Below are positions 1 to 11,564 of a DNA stretch of 64,000 nucleotides, piece by piece. The translations under genes and the position numbers were made by a program. The stretch covers positions 4,216,001-4,280,000 of the forward strand of contig JAFEKR010000002.1 in the NCBI GenBank assembly GCA_019022495.1, given 5' to 3'. The first letter of the stretch is position 1; each line of letters opens with the position of its first letter. Origin of the DNA: Epichloe hybrida. Its lineage: Eukaryota; Ascomycota; Sordariomycetes; Hypocreales; Clavicipitaceae. The notes below the pieces were generated by a model. It made no database searches and was not told the DNA's origin. It worked only from the letters and a program-made list of their open reading frames with translations.

Positions 1-1386
1 TCTCCGGCGGTCAGCCACATACACACCCCAGCTTTTCACCCGCCATTACTCAGGTTCCTTTTTTGTCTTCTGCTGGCCCTATCGTTTGGTCGTCGTTTCG
101 GATCTCAGCCCCTCGTCCATGCCTCCCGGGGCTCAAGTGGTAAGCCATCGGTCGACCGGCCGTTTCAGAAATATGCCCCCCCCCCTCCCCTCTCTCTCCG
201 GCCCCGCGTTGTCGCGTGCGTCAAAAGTCAAGAAAAGCCCGGCGGTACAAAACCGTCTCTGACAAAGAATAGATGAATAGTGAATGACACGAATGAAACG
301 GCGTGTTTGAGAAACCCGGCCAAGTGTCATGTTTGGATCCATTACATTACATGTTGTTGAGTAGCTGTGATGCACCAACCTCGCACTCATTCCCTCGCCG
401 TTCATAGTCAAACGTCAGTTCAACCCATTACGGCCCACGGGCATCCTGCGCAAAATGCAAACTTCTTGTCCAACGTCCGTCAGCCCACTCCACCTGTCGA
501 CGAATCGAATATATCCCGCCGTAGAGCATGCATCGCAGATGTGTATACCAAGACTAGATAGATGCTCGGGAAGACTGGGCTCCCAGCCAGGGCCCTCCTG
601 GTTAATGAAGCAGGCCCAGGCAGTCACTTTGCCATCTCCGTGCTAAGCTCGGCCTGAAAAAGGTTGTTGGCCCCCCTTCTCTAGGTCTGAGGTGCGCAGG
701 TGCGTGCCAAAGATGAGGCCAAATCTCAGACGAGAGTGCCTGTGCTCGAAGATCTCCCGGAAGCCTTGGAGAAGCCTGCGTCAAAAGACAGTAGCGCCAG
801 GACTTGTTGATCCCCGCAGTCGACGCGCTTTCATCCTCCGGGTAATAAAAGTCGAACTTTTTAGCATGCACGCCGACTTGTATTCAGAGGCATCTGGGAC
901 ATCCTGGGACTCTGTGCATTCTAGAGTATGGCAATAAGGCTTCCCTATGGAGCTGGGGAAATAAATCCCTTGGTCATTGTTAGTTTGGACAAGAAACAAT
1001 CATCCTTGGCTGGACAACATGCGCACAAAAGTCAACGACTCCGTGTTCAAGAGATGGTCCGAGATGTGACTTTTTCCCGACCTTCCTTATTTACCTTACA
1101 TTAAAAACCTCTAAACTAAGAGGTAGCATACTTATACCTCAAGTATAAAATAACGTAATGGCAGAGGTCCGTTGCACTGTGAAAATGGACAAGTCGAGGC
1201 TTTGGACATGGAAAGACAATTGATTTTTAGTACATGTGCCTCGGACTTGATACCCATAATGAACTCTTCGTGCCTCTCATTCTATGAACATGTCTGTTTC
1301 TATTCTATGTAGAGCAAACTTGGGGGCGGGGGGGGGGGGAATGAATGCGCCTGAGCACCAAAGAAGAAAGAGAAGAAAACAGCCAT
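1..1386. other. Intergenic, no gene recognised
   Basis: No open frame here has a recognisable domain or a convincing splice pattern on either strand. The right end is the 3' flank of the minus-strand cation ATPase and includes a G-run near 1325-1340 and a T/A-rich stretch around 1080-1160 that could hold its polyadenylation signals. Nothing else can be supported. Confidence 0.5.
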
Positions 1387-4300
1387 CTACCACGCAGCCT
1401 TGGCCAAAAGCCCCTCCGGCCAGCGCCTAACCCAAGCCCTCCTCGACTCGTCAATCAGAATAATAAACAAGCCAAAAGTAAATGGCAAGAACCAGTGCTC
1501 GACAGGCACGCCAGAAGTGCCAAGCACAGTCTGAATAGAGGGAATGTACAGCCAAATGGCAGCCATGCCCAGCGCGAACAAGATGGCGGGGAACAGGTAC
1601 CAGTTGGACGTCTCCTTGTTGAACAGCGGCGGGTGCTGCAAGATGCTCAGGCGGCGCGTTCTCGTGGCCATGAGATTGAACCACTGCATGACTACCAGGT
1701 TGACAAAGTAGATGGACGACGCCTCGTTCAGCTTCGCGGTGTAGTAGTCCGGGTCAATGTTGGAGGGGATGACGCCGAAGCTGAACCATAGGTCCGAGAA
1801 AAGAATGCCATTGCGCTGGAGATACCAGAAGGACATGGCAAACGAGGCCAGGGTCTCGGTGACACCAATGATGGCGTAGGCGTGGAAGATGAGCTGCCAG
1901 TTGACGAGGCGGTCCTTCTTGACGTTTCTGGGTCGGCGGAGGAGGACGTCCGCCTCGGGCTTTTCGTAGGACAGGACGGTGGCGGCGGCGCAGTCGGTGA
2001 AACAACTGTGGAAGTGTTAGTATATATGGCTGCTCTTTTTTCCATGACGGAGAGCATGCCCATAGTGAGCTTGATTCGAAGAGGCAAGTACATACCAAAT
2101 TATGATCATGAGGAAAGAGGACAGAATCTGCGGTAGACCGAAAATCACAGACGTCATGACGGGCCAGAACTCGGAGAAACTGCCAGCGGGAAGCAGGTAG
2201 GCAATGACCTTTTTCAGGTTATCAAACACGACGCGCCCGTATTGAACAGCCACAACAACCGAGGAGAAGGAATCGAGCAGCACCATATCTGCGGCTTCCA
2301 TGGCGATATCCGAGCCACTGCCCATGGAGATGCCAACATCAGCAGCCTTCAAAGACGGCGCATCGTTCACGCCATCGCCAGTCATGGCCACGACACTGTT
2401 TTTCTGGTACTCGCGGACTATACGCAGCTTTTGCTCTGGCGTAGTTCTGGCAAAGACGACTTCTTCGTATTCGGTCAATGTAGTCCATTGGTGGTCGGTC
2501 AAAGTGGTCAACTCGGGGCCGCTGATGACCAGCGCACCCCTCCCAGGGGAGGCAGTCACTTGCTTTTCCACGTCGGTATCGCCCGAGGTCGATCCGTCCT
2601 CTAGGGGGCTCCGTTCGAGCTGGGCTGCGCCATCTACGTGGACGCAGGTGACGATGCCGGCTTCACGGGCGATGGAGAGGGCTGTCAGGGCAAAATCACC
2701 GGTAACCTTTGCACGACGATGTCAGAAAGACTCGGGGATTCAGTGCGTGACGTGGAACTTGCCATTGAGAATCGTATTCCAGCCCCACGGAGAGTAGAGA
2801 CAACCTCGGGGATTTCAGGGCGCAGAGGGTCAACAATGGCCACGAATCCGACGAGGGTGATTCCAGTCTTTGCCTCCTCGATTGCTTTTTTCTCGTAACC
2901 GGGATCCTCTCCTTCGAGTGTGGCGCCGCCTTTGAGGATTTTCCTCGCGAGAAGCAGGCACCGCTTGCCCTGCGACGAGTACATGTTTTTGACATGCTCA
3001 AAGGTGGCCTTGGCTTCTTTGGTGAGTTCGACAACCTCGCCAGAGGGGGCGAGGTAGTGCGAGCATCGTTCGATCAAGACGTCCGGGGCTCCCTTGACGG
3101 TCAAAAGCCTGTAATGCTGGCATCAGTTCAGGCTCAATTCCCCAAGCACGCATGCATGTTCTGACTACTCGTCTTGTAGGGCAATACTGACAGATCATTG
3201 TCTCTGAATTCGGTAGCGTCTTGGTTCGTGAGAGTGCGGCCGAGTGCCTCGTGTCGTGCAATGGCGAAGCAACGAATCATGAACTTGTTCTTGCTGTTGA
3301 ATGCCAGCTCAAACACCCTTTTCCAGCAAGACCGGAAGTAATTTACGTTTCCCTGGGCCACAATCTCCGAGAATCTCAGCACGGCAGTATCAGTGGCGTC
3401 TCCAAAGATGTTGCGTTTTTCAACGGGAACATGAGCCTGGGCAGCATCCATCTCTGCTCCGTTGCACAGCGCAGAGAGGGATGCGAGCTGGCCAAACGTG
3501 TGGGCTATGTCGAGCTTCTCGGTGTTCTTGCTGGCCATGGCTTCGCGCAGTTCGTCGAGAGTGAGGTTGTTTGACCCAATGGAGCAATCCGAAACTGCCA
3601 TTTTCCCCTATATCCCAATTCTTATTCATCATGCTGCCAAGTTTAATGGTCCTGCCGTCCGGGCAATCTTACCTGTGTGAGCGTGCCGGTCTTGTCAGAG
3701 CAAATCACAGACACGGATCCAAGAGTTTCAACGGTCTTGAGAGACTTGCACAGGACCTTGTTCTTCCTCATCAAGTTGGCAGTGATGGTCAAGCCAGCTG
3801 TGATAGCGATGGGGAGACCCTCTGGGATAAAGGCGACGGCAATACTGACGCAATTGACAATGAGAGTCGGCACGTTGATCCAGTTGGGATGGTCTCGTCG
3901 GAGCCAAACGGCCCTGGAATACATCAACGTCAGTCAAGTTTATTGTAATTTCTGCTTCGCAACGAAGAGTTTCATGCGTACCAGATGACGACGACGGCAA
4001 TAATCATGGTGAGCATGATTGCGCAAACGAACACGACAAAGTACAAAACTTCCCTCTCCAGCGTAGTCATCTGCGTCTTGGGCTCATTTGTCAAGGTAGC
4101 GATGCGGCCAAACACGGTACGGTCAGCAGTCGCGACGACGACACCAGTGGCAGATCCAATGATGCAGTGCGTTCCCTGAAGACCAATGTTGTGCGTTTCC
4201 AGGTAGTTCTCATCGCTAGAGTCAACCGTGGCGGCAATGGGCCGAGATTCACCGGTCAACACCGATCGATCAAACTTGGTTTCGGGCGACACCTCGATGA

Positions 4301-5289
4301 AACGCATGTCGGCGGGAAGCTTGTCACCAGCCTTGATGAGGACAACATCTCCTGGAACAAGGTCCTCCGCGGCGAGTTCGGCCACCTGGCCGTCTCTCAT
4401 GACTTGGCAGTGCTCTGGAAGCATATCCTTGATAGATGACATGACTCGGGATGTTGACCAATCCTGGAACATGGTAAAGGCGGCCTGGATGAAGAAAACA
4501 GCCAGCAGGACGATTGCAAGCGCCTTCACACAGTATGAATGTTAGCATGGCAGCCGCCTGGGAAGATGAAATGGGACTTTGACTTTCGTTGCTTACCAAG
4601 TTGGCTACTGCTGGATTGGGTTCCCCGAGGGGTTTCCATGATACAAACACCAGAATACTACCGACCAATAAGATACTACCGAAACCCTTGAAGAAGTATC
4701 CAAAGATTTTAAGAGCTCGGTTCGTTTTGGGCGGTGATGGCGCATTCTTGCCGTATTCCTGCAGGCGCCTTTTTGCTTGAGGATCTGATAGACCGACCGT
4801 AGGTGAAGTCACTAAGCGCGCGGTGACTTCTCCAGGAGAAATCGTGTGCCATTCGAGGTCACTGAGATCTGCGGCGCGAGCAACGATTAGAAGCTGGTCG
4901 ACGTTTTCCTGGGAGAGGGTATTTAGCAATCTCCTCCCTACCTTTGGCCGCAACTTCACTGGCCCTGGCTAATTCTGCCCGCTCTTTGCCTTTGGATTCC
5001 TCGATTTGGAACGAGCTAGTTTGGGCGGCATTAGAACTGGAGACTTTTTGCGTGTTTTGTTCCAGGTTTAGCAATGTTTGACTTACACGGTGCGGTACTG
5101 GATCGGCAGCGTTACACCGGGATCAACCGATGCCCTGCCGTGAATACTTCGAATGGCAAGTGATCCAGTCGAATTAGAACGATGAAGACCAGTTCTGGAG
5201 CGGCTCCTACGGCGCCCGTGGCCCTCTTCCTCATCTCTCCATCGAATACGCTCCGTGACCTGCAGATCGGCAGCTTTCTCTGGTGACAT
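1387..5289 (-). CDS. P-type cation ATPase, Na+/K+-ATPase alpha type
   Basis: Membrane cation pump of the P2 family, closest in layout to fungal Na+/K+-ATPase alpha-like proteins; the transported ion is inferred. Nine exons by my reading: 5289-5087, 5036-4942, 4868-4597, 4523-3982, 3913-3673, 3607-3192, 3108-2763, 2706-2096, 2005-1387, summing to 3,345 nt (1,114 residues). Motifs in order: TGES of the actuator domain near residue 281, PEGLP of the fourth membrane helix, the phosphorylation motif DKTGTLT with Asp near 444, KGAPD of the nucleotide-binding domain, TGDGVND near 815, then a hydrophobic C-terminal membrane region. The N-terminus is Arg/Ser-rich and cytosolic. Start chosen at 5289 because it is the first ATG of the open frame that leads directly into this N-terminal domain. 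One intron (2707-2762) has a GC donor. A fungal Ca2+ or ENA-type pump is a less likely alternative. Confidence 0.93.
2707..2762 (-). other. GC-AG intron (56 bp)
   Basis: On the minus strand the intron starts GCAAGT and ends AAAG. Removing it joins the Ser-Met codons before it to Val-Thr-Gly-Asp after it, restoring the conserved nucleotide-domain stretch that precedes the DGVND hinge. No GT donor nearby keeps the frame. The rest of the donor (CAAGT) is a strong consensus, as is usual in the minor GC-AG class. Confidence 0.85.
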
Positions 5290-6225
5290 GGTGAGACCCA
5301 AAAGGCTCACACGCCAGAGCTGCAACTACGCAAGGACGGAAAATACGGGAAGATGAAGAAAAGCCGAGAAGAAAAAGTTTCCTGGGGCAAAAAAATACAG
5401 CTTTTCTTTCCACGAGTTCCCAAGACAGAACGGTCCAAGTCAACACCAGCGACGATCCGGAGCCGTAGAAAGGTGACAATGGCAAGCTACGTGGAAATCA
5501 AGCCGTAGGCACGCGCAATTATATTATGCTGTCGGCGAAACGCGGAAACGCGACAAGCGAGACCGGCATGGACTAATCCTGTGGCGAGTTATTCCAATTC
5601 TGCCAGAGGGAAAATTCCAATATTCCACAATTCAAAAACTACGTTAGACAATGGAATCAGCCGTTCGTCTTACATGGCATGGCCGCTTTCCGGTTGTGAG
5701 ACTGGCCGAGTGCAGCTACCTCCATTTCGGCCACCGGTCCGGGGATGGGCCAGGGTACAACAAGCTTGCCGTCACAATCTGACAAAAACGGCAAAAAATC
5801 GACTGGCTGATGGCGGGACGGGGCCAAAATGTCACGAAACATGCTAGGCTAGGCCGGAAAAGTGGCGAATGCTTGAGAAAACACCAAGTCACGGGCTGGG
5901 TCGCTTGCTCGTCCGTCCGACGGCTAGAAGAGGATTGAGAACGGGCTTCTGTCGAAATTGCCTCGATAAAGCGTCGACAGAAGAAAAATCACCAGTTGAG
6001 GGGGGACTCTTTGCGGTTGCGGCGGATGGAAGGTGGTGGCCGGCAAGTAGCGGTGTTCAATGTTCAATGTTGAGCCACGGAGCGTCCGCTAACAACAGAA
6101 GCAACATGTCTCCGGTGTAGTGGCAATACGCATTTCAGGCTCCTGGCTATGAGCGATATACTTACTGGTCCACCACTATTAGCGCAGGGCAGTCAGTCCA
6201 CTGCATCTCGCCGGCGTGGATTGAC

Positions 6226-6283
6226 GGAGCGATTGACGACGGAGCGATTGACGACGGAGCGATTGACGACGGAGCGATTGACC
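6226..6283. repeat. 15-bp tandem repeat, about 4 copies
   Basis: The unit ggagcgattgacgac is repeated head to tail about four times, nearly perfect, with the last copy cut short. It lies in the intergenic region upstream of the ATPase gene. The open frames seen across it are repeat artefacts. Confidence 0.9.
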
Positions 6284-8176
6284 AGAGCAGAATCTGCATG
6301 TGATTCAGTGAAGCTGTGAAGCTGCTCCTGCCGTCCCGCCCGGCCTGCCTCGGATGCCGCCCCCGAGTGGGAAATTTGCAGCTGGAGTTGGAGTTGGCGC
6401 TGATCGGCAAACATGTCTGCCAAAAAGAGCTGAAGTCACCGAGGCAGCTTCCCTTCGTCTTCCAACGTCGCTTACCAAGGAAACTGGACGACGTGAATCG
6501 AAACTTTACAGCGCAATAGAGGGGAAACCGGTGTATGTAGTTCTTCACCTTGGCCTTGACCGTCTTTCATGTGTCAACTGGTGGTGTGGCCCTATGTCCA
6601 TGCCCATGTCCACTCCATCCCATCAGCTCCATCTGGCCATGGCTGGCTGGCTGGCCTCTTTTACGATTTGTACAGATTAGCGTTGGGCTTTTGACTTTTG
6701 GACTCTTTCGCGTCCGTCCAGCCAGTCATGATGGCTCCGTCGTCCTGCAAGCCGATGCTGCGCCACCCCCCTGCCCGTTGCGTGGCTCTGATGCCTCCTC
6801 GCGGTTTGTTGGCGCTGAGCAATGGCGATGCGGCAACTTGGCATGGCCACGGCCACCTTCGTCATCGCAATCAATCCAAAATGGTGCAGCTTACTGAAGC
6901 AGGGTCCCCTTTTCGGATCGCTCCCGAGCGAGGCCTCCCAGGGCACCCTTGGCCATGTCAATGCTTGGCTTTCGTCGTCCCCTCAATTCCATCGCCCGAA
7001 TCGTGCATGGGACCAGTCTGACGGAATATGGTACCCTAGGGCTAGCTGTCCACTGACAGATGTCTGGCCCTCATTAGTTTATACGGCGCGATTGATCGAC
7101 TGAGAACTGAAATGCAGAAAAGGCCGACATTAACATGCATCTGAAGCATATCGGACAAGGGGAGGTGCATCTGCCTGGCATTGCCGCACCGACTGAAGCT
7201 GACGGATTGAAGCACATGCAGAGATTGGCAATTAGTCTTCCAGGTTCATTCACATTCCTGGTCTGAAAACGAGGGGTTTTTTTTGGGGGCAGGACCCAGC
7301 GGCGGCAGAGGAAGTTCACATGAACGGGGTGAAGAGGCCGTCAGTCTGGATCGAGGCTACTGACGCATCTCAAACAAGCCTGATGGCGGACACTGGAGCA
7401 GTCATGAATGATGGCAACCTGTCCACGTCGATGCCCCCTTGTTGTCATGCTTGCTCTGGCACTGGTTGTGAAAGTCCCAGATTCCATCCTCTGGTCCTTT
7501 TTTTGGGTTTATATTTTCGGTCAACCTCTTCCTCCCCTGGTGTGTTTGGCCTGTGACGGATGTAATCCTCTGCTTTTATGGCGGTCCTTTCCCGGTCGTT
7601 CCGGCGATTCTCGATTTTGGGCCCGTTCCCAATTTTAAATCCGTACGTAATAGTAGAGAAATTAAAAGTCGAGATTGCTGGGAACTAACACGGGGCGTAG
7701 CCGCAACACTCGGGCTCCTCGCACGTCGTGCCGCCGCGCTGTGCTGGTCATAACATGATGGGCGTGGAATGTACTACTGACATATGAGGTGTTTGGGTTC
7801 TATGGCCAGGAAATAATAGCCCGAGGTTGGTGAACGACGGGCATGGGAGTGTGGACGTGCATGCGCTCGGCATGGCTGGTGGATAAACGGGACCAGGGAG
7901 GCGGTGCCGAAGTGCGCTTTGTGTTTGCTTGCAAAAAATTGTTGCTAAAAAAAATTCAAAAATGCCTTTTCAGTTCGGGTTGAAACACGCCCTGATTGAT
8001 ATTGCTGCGGCGGCGTGCAGCTCGCACACTAATAACGCACGCCGCCAACCATCCAACACGATCAAGCACCATGCGGCTCCGACTGTTCGCGTATGTCGTC
8101 AAATGGGATCTCCTTTTCTGGCCAAGTTGGCAGCCACTGCCAGCCAGTATCAGATCAGTATGGCTTGGGTTTTCAT

Positions 8177-9082
8177 CACACGCACGCGCACGCGCACGCG
8201 CACGCATCTGCTGTGGTTGTTGATGCGCCAGTGTGCTGTGCTGTTCTTGGTGGTATCACAATGTTGCGTTCCCGTCCCTGCCCCTCTTGAGCCTCTCGAG
8301 CCTCTCGAGCCTCTCGGGGCAGATGATGAATATGCGTCCTCGTTTCGCCTCATGCCAGTTGCGGTGAGTGTTGTTTGTGATGTCTGCATGTCGTTGCTTT
8401 ATTAGTCGCCGTACGGAAACTACGGAACTACGGAGTTCTGGCAGAAAGGCGGCAAGAGGCCAAGTTGGCGGCGACACGTCTGCTCATCTGCTCATCTGCT
8501 CATCTCTCATCTGCTCACCCCACTGACACCTGGGACTCTAGGAGTCGGGAAGGAGGACCCAGGCCCAGGACCACCCCCCAAATCACATCATATGTACGTA
8601 CGTACGTACATGAATGAAACCGTGCCTTCTCATGCTTCCGTAGCCTGTACCTGCCACGGGCGCTCTCTGACGGTGCTTGCCATTTGGTGTTGTATTGTGA
8701 TTTATTCTTATTCGCACACACCAGGGCACAAACCAGGGCACACACCAGGGCACACATCAGGGCCGTTGACTTTCCAGTGACGAAGTGTTTTGGTGCCATC
8801 GGAGAATGGCTCGGCTCCTCCTCGACCTCCTCGACCTCCTCGACCTCCTCGACCTCCTCGACCATGTCTTGCCCGCTCTGCCGCCTGCCCTGCCCCCCCC
8901 GCCCTTTTGCCCCTTCCTTTGCCCTTTTGCCCCTTCCTTTGCCCTTTTGCGGTGCTGGTGATGTGCTGTGCTGCTCCAGTTGGTTGCCCTGGCTCCTGGA
9001 GCGCCTCCTGCCGCTTCTCATCTAACCCAACTCGTTCCTTCCCTTTTCTGTACTCCCTTTTCTGTGCTCCCTTTTCGGTGCT
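8177..9082. repeat. Cluster of seven different short tandem arrays
   Basis: Separate arrays within 0.9 kb: a CGCACG hexamer run at 8177-8206; gagcctctc three times at 8289-8315; a ctgctcat-type run at 8480-8517; a 12-bp cacaccagggca-type unit four times at 8715-8762; ctcctcgac five times at 8818-8862; a 20-bp unit (gcccttttgccccttccttt) two and a half times at 8901-8950; and a 14-bp cccttttctgtgct-type unit three times at 9041-9082. The units are unrelated to one another and the arrays lie just upstream of the CENP-B-type gene. Confidence 0.85.
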
Positions 9083-9440
9083 CTCTGCTCCCTGCTCCCT
9101 GCTCCCAAATCTTCCCATACACGCATCCCCAACAAGAGTATTTGAGGACGCAAGTGGCCGCCTCCCTCCCATTTTCTCTTCACCCATTATCTGGCCATTT
9201 CGACATTCAGCACCAGCCATCATGGCTTCTTTGGAAGATCTCTAACACACGCTTGACCCCAGGCTTCTTCCTTGTTGGACGTTCTCTACAAGCCCGTTGC
9301 CCGTTACCCGTTACCTGGTGTTGTCGTTGTCCACCCCCCTCCCATACCTCCTCCGTCACAACCAACCTGTTCGCATAATTCCCGTCCCATCTTTAGGAAG
9401 ACCCCTACTTTGAGTAAGCCATTCTCGTAGCTACCCCCAA

Positions 9441-10167
9441 ATGGCCAAGTACACCGAAAGGGACTTGCAGGAAGCTGTCCGTGAAGTTCAACAAGGAACT
9501 TCTCAGCGGTCTGCTGCTAAAAGATGGCACATTCCACGAGCCACGCTGCAAGACCGTCTCAATGGCGGAATCTCGCATGCCGAAGCTCACGAATGTCGTC
9601 AGCGCTTCTCTCGTCAGCAGGAGAAGCTGTTGTCTCGCTGGATCTTCCATCTCGATGCTCTCGGAGTTCCCTCCACACAGGGACAGTTCGAAGAATTTGC
9701 CAGCCGCATCCTGGTTGTTCACGGTGACCAGCAGCCTCTCGGCAAACACTGGGTGCAAGGTTTCTTGAGACGGAATACCGAAGTCAAGCTTGTCAAAGGT
9801 AAGACATACACTTCGGTATTCCTGATTTTCGGAAAGCGACTGTTGGTCAGAGTTGTGCCTAACGCGACAACAAACAGGACATCTGTTTTCTTCTCATCCC
9901 TCACTTGAGCCTGACGATGTGGCTTGCACTGCCGCAACTCACCAATCCAGGAGAATGCGACTTCACGAACCGTCAACACACAACATACTAGAAGAGCAAC
10001 CCACGGAGAATGATCATCATGAAGAAGCCATGGCGAATTGGGACACTTACACGTACATGGATCATGATTCAGAACTACTGTTCGACACCGAAAGTCTGGA
10101 ACTTCCAGAATGGATCGAGCCTTCTGCGCCATCCCTGGAGGACTACGCTTACCATCTTTCAGATTGA
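9441..10167 (+). CDS. Solo psq/CENP-B-type HTH DNA-binding protein
   Basis: Two exons, 9441-9798 and 9878-10167 (648 nt, 215 residues), joined by a 79-bp intron in phase 1. The N-terminal half carries a psq-type helix-turn-helix (ERDLQEAVREV... to ATLQDRLNGG, about residues 5-45) followed by a CENP-B/Tc5-type helix-turn-helix (SRQQEKLLSRW... to LGKHWVQGFLRR, about 55-112). This is the standard DNA-binding pair of pogo/Tigger-type transposases. No DDE catalytic domain follows; the C-terminal 95 residues are acidic and end in a stretch rich in Asp, Glu and Trp/Tyr that resembles an activation domain. I infer a host DNA-binding regulator derived from a transposase, or a truncated transposase remnant. 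No inverted repeats flanking it were recognised. Start chosen at the first ATG, which lies directly before the HTH. Confidence 0.8.
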
Positions 10168-11053
10168 GATCCCCCAAAATATAGATAGACTCACCGCGTA
10201 CTCTCGCACAGATTTGTTCTCCTTTTCTTCCAAGTGCCATACCCTGGCATGGCACTTGGGATATGTTTGGCGGTGACGAGTCTCTGCCATTCATCGCTCA
10301 CGATACTATGACAATGATACCTCGACAGGTCAAGTCTTCTGGCAGGTCGATCCGCCGCAGACACCCTCTCAGATGATTACTCCTTCTATTTCATTTTGCC
10401 GCATTTGTATGACGAAACGGCTTGGACTTGGTCGGAGATCTGTTCGCCTTCTCACGAGTGATTCGGAACTTTACCTGCTGCAAAGCCGTTGGCAATGTCT
10501 TTGAATGTGTGCCGCTGCCTATTGGAATAGTATCAAGGGCTCGTGAGCGGCACTTGTTTCAGGGCATTGGTTGCAAGGCGGCTTATAGGCAGTCGGGCTG
10601 AAATGAGAATGCAGGCTTTGATTTCGGGCGCGCGCGTACGTGACTGGTGAATGGCTTGTAGCACGAGTCCACGACGAGTAAGGAACGGAAGTCCTTGGAG
10701 ACGTAGATGGCACCAATGGGCCAGGGGCAACATGGGGCAACATGATGTGCATCATGTTGGCCAAGAAGATCCAGGACAATGATAATGGCACCCCCTTGGA
10801 TGGGTGCTTGTAGTGTAAGGCCAATGCGCTTAGCTTACATGCAGTCTCCCCAGACTCAGTCCGTGGTCCTCGAAGGCACACGATGATTATCCACCGGCCA
10901 TCCGGCCACTTGGTCGGGTATAAAACTTGTCACTTGCCCCAAGGGGACAACTGCCAGGTATGCTGAAGAAGTTGCCGTTGAGATTGTCTCTCAGGAGCTC
11001 ACGTTGGAGCTCCACAATCCTGTTCGCCTCCTTTCGTGCTGACCTGATCAGCG
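10168..11053. other. Intergenic, TATA-like element near the right end
   Basis: No gene recognised. A TATA-like box (gggtataaaac) lies at about 10917-10927, roughly 130 bp upstream of the ATG at 11054, and fits a promoter for the tentative small gene there. Confidence 0.4.
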
Positions 11054-11564
11054 ATGCCTGCTTACACTCTCTCTAACCCACTACATCGTTGGGCGACAAG
11101 TCAGACAGCCCACCATCTCATGGTAACGCTCAACACGGCACAGATGGACTGGCTCAGCTCTCCTGTCAGTGAGTCGGTCAACCAAGTCGAACAATGCCGG
11201 GGTTCAGCGTTTGAAAAGCCACGAGACAATACATGGTCACCGAGCATGGAAGGAGTCTGCGGGGTGTGACATGTTGGGATCGTGATGATGCTGTTTTCTC
11301 TCTCTCTCTCTCTTTCAAACCTTGGTGTGTGTCAGAAGGAACTCTCACTAACTTGATCTACAGCTTAGCTCGGCCGATGATACCTGGATCGATCCGAACC
11401 GAAAACGGAACTCCACGTGTTGTGCCTTGAGACAGGAGCAGTTCAACTATTGGACATGGCCTCGACCGAGGTCGACGTATCGCAGTGAGCGGACTCGGCG
11501 ACGTGTATACACTTTGGTCATCAGCCATTTTACGCGATCCCCGTTGCGCGAGGAATGTCTGTGA
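11054..11564 (+). CDS. Tentative small spliced gene, unknown protein
   Basis: Low-confidence model of 136 residues: exon 11054-11263 and exon 11364-11564, separated by a 100-bp intron that starts GTGTGA and ends with a textbook ctcactaac branch site and ctacag acceptor. Both exons are open in the same phase; the second stays open for 66 codons and ends just before an A14 tract. Supporting context is the TATA-like box about 130 bp upstream. The predicted product is basic toward its end (SERTRRRVYT) with no recognisable domain. It may instead be a noncoding transcript or a chance frame; it sits in an otherwise empty 4.4-kb stretch. Confidence 0.3.

Larger units (their letters stand above)
5290..9440. 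other. Long intergenic region, divergent promoters and minisatellites
   Basis: About 4.1 kb separates the ATPase start from the CENP-B-type gene, and I find no coding frame with recognisable content on either strand. It contains a 15-bp tandem repeat at 6226-6283 and seven short tandem arrays between 8177 and 9082. The last 400 bases are strongly C/T-rich, as is common in fungal promoters and 5' leaders. Part of it may be transcribed as a long leader or noncoding RNA, but nothing in the sequence proves that. Confidence 0.5.

Noticed and set aside
4909..4941. 33-base intron in the cation ATPase
   Set aside because: Too short and leaves the wrong frame; extending to the acceptor at 4869 gives a 73-bp intron and the conserved joint.
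8177..8206. CGCACG run as a CpG-island or Z-DNA element
   Set aside because: Only about 30 bases long; a simple tandem repeat is a sufficient description.
8515..9223. Minus-strand frames with Val-Glu-Glu or Gly-Gly-Arg repeats
   Set aside because: They are translations of the ctcctcgac array and flanking C/T-rich DNA; no conserved sequence outside the repeat.
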